Assembly: GCA_045601405.1 (NCBI GenBank)
Contig: JAZRZO010000049.1
Coordinates: 1-62,060 of the forward strand
DNA length: 62,060 nucleotides
DNA from: RGIG5612 sp045601405
GTDB lineage: Bacteria; Bacillota; Clostridia; Lachnospirales; Lachnospiraceae
Direction: 5' to 3'
The notes under the pieces are model-generated. The model was not told the DNA's origin. It saw nothing but the letters and a program-made list of their open reading frames with translations, and made no database searches. Below are positions 60,176 to 62,060 of the stretch, one piece after another; position 1 is the stretch's first letter, and each line of letters opens with the position of its first letter. The translations under genes and the position numbers were made by a program.

Positions 60176-61109
60176 CTTTTGCCTTCTCAAACACTCTTAG
60201 CTTTGCGCTTGTTGCTCTTTTATTTCTTGAACATTCCTCTTTTGAAGGAATGACGGGCCTCTTTGTAATTACTTTTCCCCTGCTCTTTTTTTCGCATACA
60301 CAGACCGGAAGATCCTTAGGGCATGTACAGGGGTCTTCTGCATGCCTGAATGCGTTTTTGACTATCCTGTCTTCCAGTGAATGAAAGGAGATGATGCACA
60401 GCCTGCCTTCCGGAGCCAAGAGATCTATCATCTCATCCACAGAGCTTTTCAGAACGTCCAGCTCTGAGTTAACCTCTATCCGTATCGCCTGAAACGTTTT
60501 GTTGGCAAATGCTTTGCTACCTTTTCTTACCGCAGCGGGTATCGCCTGTCTTATCAGCTCCCTCAGCTGCGCGGTTGTTTCTATCGGCGCCTTTTCTCTT
60601 TCATTTACAATGTGCTTTGCTATGTTGGAGGCGAATCTTTCCTCGCCGTATTCCCTTATGATGCGTGTCAGCCCCTCTTTGGAGTAAGTATTGACAACAT
60701 CTTTGGCATTCAGCTGCGCGTCCTTGTCCATTCTCATGTCCAGCGGCGCGTCCTTCTGATAGGAGAAACCCCTTTCGGGGTCATCTATCTGGTGCGAGGA
60801 AACTCCTATGTCAAGAAGTATTCCGTCTGCCCTTTCTATGTTTGATACTTTTAATATCTGTCTTATGTTTACGTAATTATCCCTGACTATGATCGTGCGG
60901 TCTTTAAATTCCTTAAGCCTTTGTGACGCGGCCTCTATCGCTTCACTGTCCTGGTCTATTCCGATCAGTTTTCCGCTTGTGAGCCTTTTTGCTATCTCTG
61001 CCGCATGGCCTGCTCCACCCAGCGTGCCGTCCACGTAGACCCCGTCCGGCTTTATGTTCAGAGCATCTACCGCCTCGTCAAGAAGAACTGACTCGTGTTT
61101 AAATATCAA
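60144..61109 (-). CDS. rsmH: 16S rRNA m4C1402 methyltransferase RsmH
   Basis: This enzyme of about 320 residues methylates C1402 of 16S rRNA. It has FKHESVLLDEAVDAL, the SAM-binding YVDGTLGGAGHAA, GILLDIGVSSHQIDDPERGFSY and the C-terminal RLCIISFHSLEDRIVK. The start is unclear. A TTG at 61109, overlapping the mraZ stop by 11 bases, would give the usual N terminus; an ATG at 61160 would give a longer one. I favour 61109. Confidence 0.93.
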   Translation of the reverse strand: MIFKHESVLLDEAVDALNIKPDGVYVDGTLGGAGHAAEIAKRLTSGKLIGIDQDSEAIEAASQRLKEFKDRTIIVRDNYVNIRQILKVSNIERADGILLDIGVSSHQIDDPERGFSYQKDAPLDMRMDKDAQLNAKDVVNTYSKEGLTRIIREYGEERFASNIAKHIVNEREKAPIETTAQLRELIRQAIPAAVRKGSKAFANKTFQAIRIEVNSELDVLKSSVDEMIDLLAPEGRLCIISFHSLEDRIVKNAFRHAEDPCTCPKDLPVCVCEKKSRGKVITKRPVIPSKEECSRNKRATSAKLRVFEKAKDERSEKNNAI

Positions 61110-61539
61110 AGCCCCATTCTCCCATGCGCTCCGCGATATCATCGGCATTCTCGTCTTCAAAGCTCTCTTCCCATGCCGCCTTATCCCAGATCTCTACTCT
61201 TGGGCCGGTGCCTATGAGCACCGCTTCTTTGTCAAGATTTGCTGCATTTCTGAGGTTAGCCGGAAGGAGTATCCTTCCCTGCTTATCCACCTCGGCCGGA
61301 AAAGCTTCGGCCATAAAGTGTCTTACAAAATTACGTGTGTCTTTTTTTGTAACAGGCAGGCTGCGGAGTTTTTCGTAAAAAATGTCCCACTCTTCAGTCG
61401 GAAAAACCCACAAACAGCCGTCAAGTCCCTTCGTTACAACAAAGTTGTCTCCAAGCAGATCTCTGAATTTAGAGGGGACTATTATTCTGCCCTTGGTGTC
61501 TATGGAGTGGTTGTATTCACCCATAAACATCTTGCTCAC
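61099..61539 (-). CDS. mraZ: Transcriptional regulator MraZ
   Basis: This 146-residue protein has two SpoVT-AbrB-like halves: MGEYNHSIDTKGRIIVPSKF, and FPAEVDKQGRILLPANLR in the second. MraZ is a ring-forming DNA-binding repressor or activator of the dcw cluster. The GTG at 61539 has GGGAGG 6 bases upstream; an ATG at 61530 is an alternative. Direct repeats of the kind it binds lie in its promoter region. Confidence 0.96.
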   Translation of the reverse strand: MSKMFMGEYNHSIDTKGRIIVPSKFRDLLGDNFVVTKGLDGCLWVFPTEEWDIFYEKLRSLPVTKKDTRNFVRHFMAEAFPAEVDKQGRILLPANLRNAANLDKEAVLIGTGPRVEIWDKAAWEESFEDENADDIAERMGEWGFDI

Positions 61540-61673
61540 CTGTTACCTCCCAGCGACATTCCTGTCTTTATACTTAAGCGCCAAGCGGCGCATAGTATAC
61601 AACTTAAGGAGCCAGTGCCATTTACTCTTGAGCAAATCGCAAAAAAATGTAGTTGTTGACGGCTCTGAGCATT

Positions 61674-61740
61674 TACCACTTTGCTCCATTAAGTACCACT
61701 TTTTACCACCTTTGAGGGCATTCTACTCCACTTCACTCCA
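61674..61740 (-). promoter_or_regulatory. MraZ-binding direct repeats
   Basis: On the minus strand, TGG-containing pentamers (TGGTA or TGGAG) recur every 10 bases: at plus 61674-61678, 61684-61688, 61694-61698 and 61704-61708, then after a 2-base phase shift at 61716-61720 (TGCCC), 61726-61730 and 61736-61740. MraZ is known to bind short TGG-type repeats spaced by one helical turn upstream of its gene. Confidence 0.75.
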
Positions 61741-61748
61741 TAAATCAA
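61720..61748 (-). promoter_or_regulatory. Promoter of the division cluster
   Basis: On the minus strand TTGATT (plus 61743-61748) and TAGAAT (61720-61725) are 17 bases apart. Two of the MraZ-type repeats lie in the spacer between them and four lie just downstream, so bound MraZ would cover the promoter. The leader to mraZ is about 170 bases. Confidence 0.65.
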
Positions 61749-61813
61749 TAGTTTTTTCTGATTTATCCGAATAATTTTTTGAATAACAGGAAATAGGGAT
61801 AGTGGATATATAA

Positions 61814-62060
61814 TGGTGTAGATTGAATAGAGTCAATGGCTGTTGGCTCGCGGGATTATCGCAAAAGACAACGGCACCTTTCAGACGGTGGGTTAACATC
61901 TATTTAAACGAAGGGCCTGAAGGATTATTGAATCAAACTAAGAATCGTCATTATACGAAAGAGCTTATGCTTGCTGCAGTAAATGATTATCTAAACCGGG
62001 ACTTCCATGCAGATGCGCCGAATCAGAAATGGCTGACAGATGTAACAGAATTTAAATACT
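61814..62060 (+). pseudogene. IS3-family transposase remnant with an internal deletion (cut by the window edge)
   Basis: An open frame from after a TAA at 61811 runs off the window end. The first part (TTAPFRRWVNIYLNEGPEGL and on to YTKELMLAAVNDYL) resembles OrfA of IS150-group IS3 elements. It continues in the same frame with NRDFHADAPNQKWLTDVTEF, which is the start of the integrase core in OrfB. The rest of OrfA and the first part of OrfB, roughly 150 or more residues, are missing. No start codon or ribosome binding site is evident. It is most likely a decayed copy. Confidence 0.75.

Overview
The window looks like a chromosomal piece of a Gram-positive Clostridia genome, most like a Lachnospiraceae member. 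I infer this from clear AGGAGG-type ribosome binding sites, a CIRCE element on groESL, a dcw cluster headed by mraZ, a YerC/PcrA pair, LicD and GT4 envelope genes, and moderate GC. Almost all genes lie on the minus strand in tight operons with 1-4 base overlaps. I saw no rRNA, tRNA or CRISPR array.

From left to right: 1-360 is hairpin-rich non-coding DNA. 361-2851 holds a macro-domain gene, a truncated metallo-beta-lactamase, an HTH-Uma2 nuclease-like gene and a RidA gene. 2958-9869 is an arginine operon, argG-argH-argC-argJ-argB-argD, covering most steps from acetylglutamate to argininosuccinate cleavage (argF is not in the window), with a candidate ARG box at its promoter. 10150-15003 holds small membrane proteins, the helicase pcrA, yerC and an SPFH/zinc-ribbon protein. 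15137-23460 holds mgtE, a membrane-anchored polysaccharide deacetylase, hslO, a small hypothetical pair and trkA-trkH. 23518-27145 is a putative partner-switching operon: an STAS protein, an STAS-kinase-HATPase fusion, a cut-down beta-CASP nuclease relative and an arylamine N-acetyltransferase. 27212-32842 is a surface-glycan operon (GT2, LicD, GT2 and a fused polymerase-flippase). 32986-36637 is a probable glycolipid glycosyltransferase pair with a MATE transporter. 36905-44197 holds a ROK kinase, an oxidoreductase remnant, an XRE regulator, efp, an AroD-AroK fusion and a heterodimeric ABC exporter. 44288-50699 holds nrdR with a YqeG phosphatase, a Cof-type HAD hydrolase, a sugar-binding lipoprotein and an odd GH78-like protein with an acidic insert. 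50810-52735 is groESL. 52875-61539 holds an OGG-type glycosylase and a compact division cluster (mraZ, rsmH, ftsL-like, PBP, mraY, ftsW, ftsQ-like, ftsZ). The window ends inside an IS3-family remnant.

Two themes stand out. First, several proteins are unusual fusions: STAS-kinase-HATPase, Wzy-Wzx, AroD-AroK, HTH-Uma2, and GH78 with an acidic repeat and EF-hand. Second, several genes look internally deleted or clipped: the beta-CASP protein, the small metallo-beta-lactamase, the Gfo/Idh/MocA remnant, a membrane-protein tail and the IS3 fragment. A 78-base palindrome occurs twice, with compensatory base changes that preserve its stem, and each copy sits beside a second, REP-like repeat.
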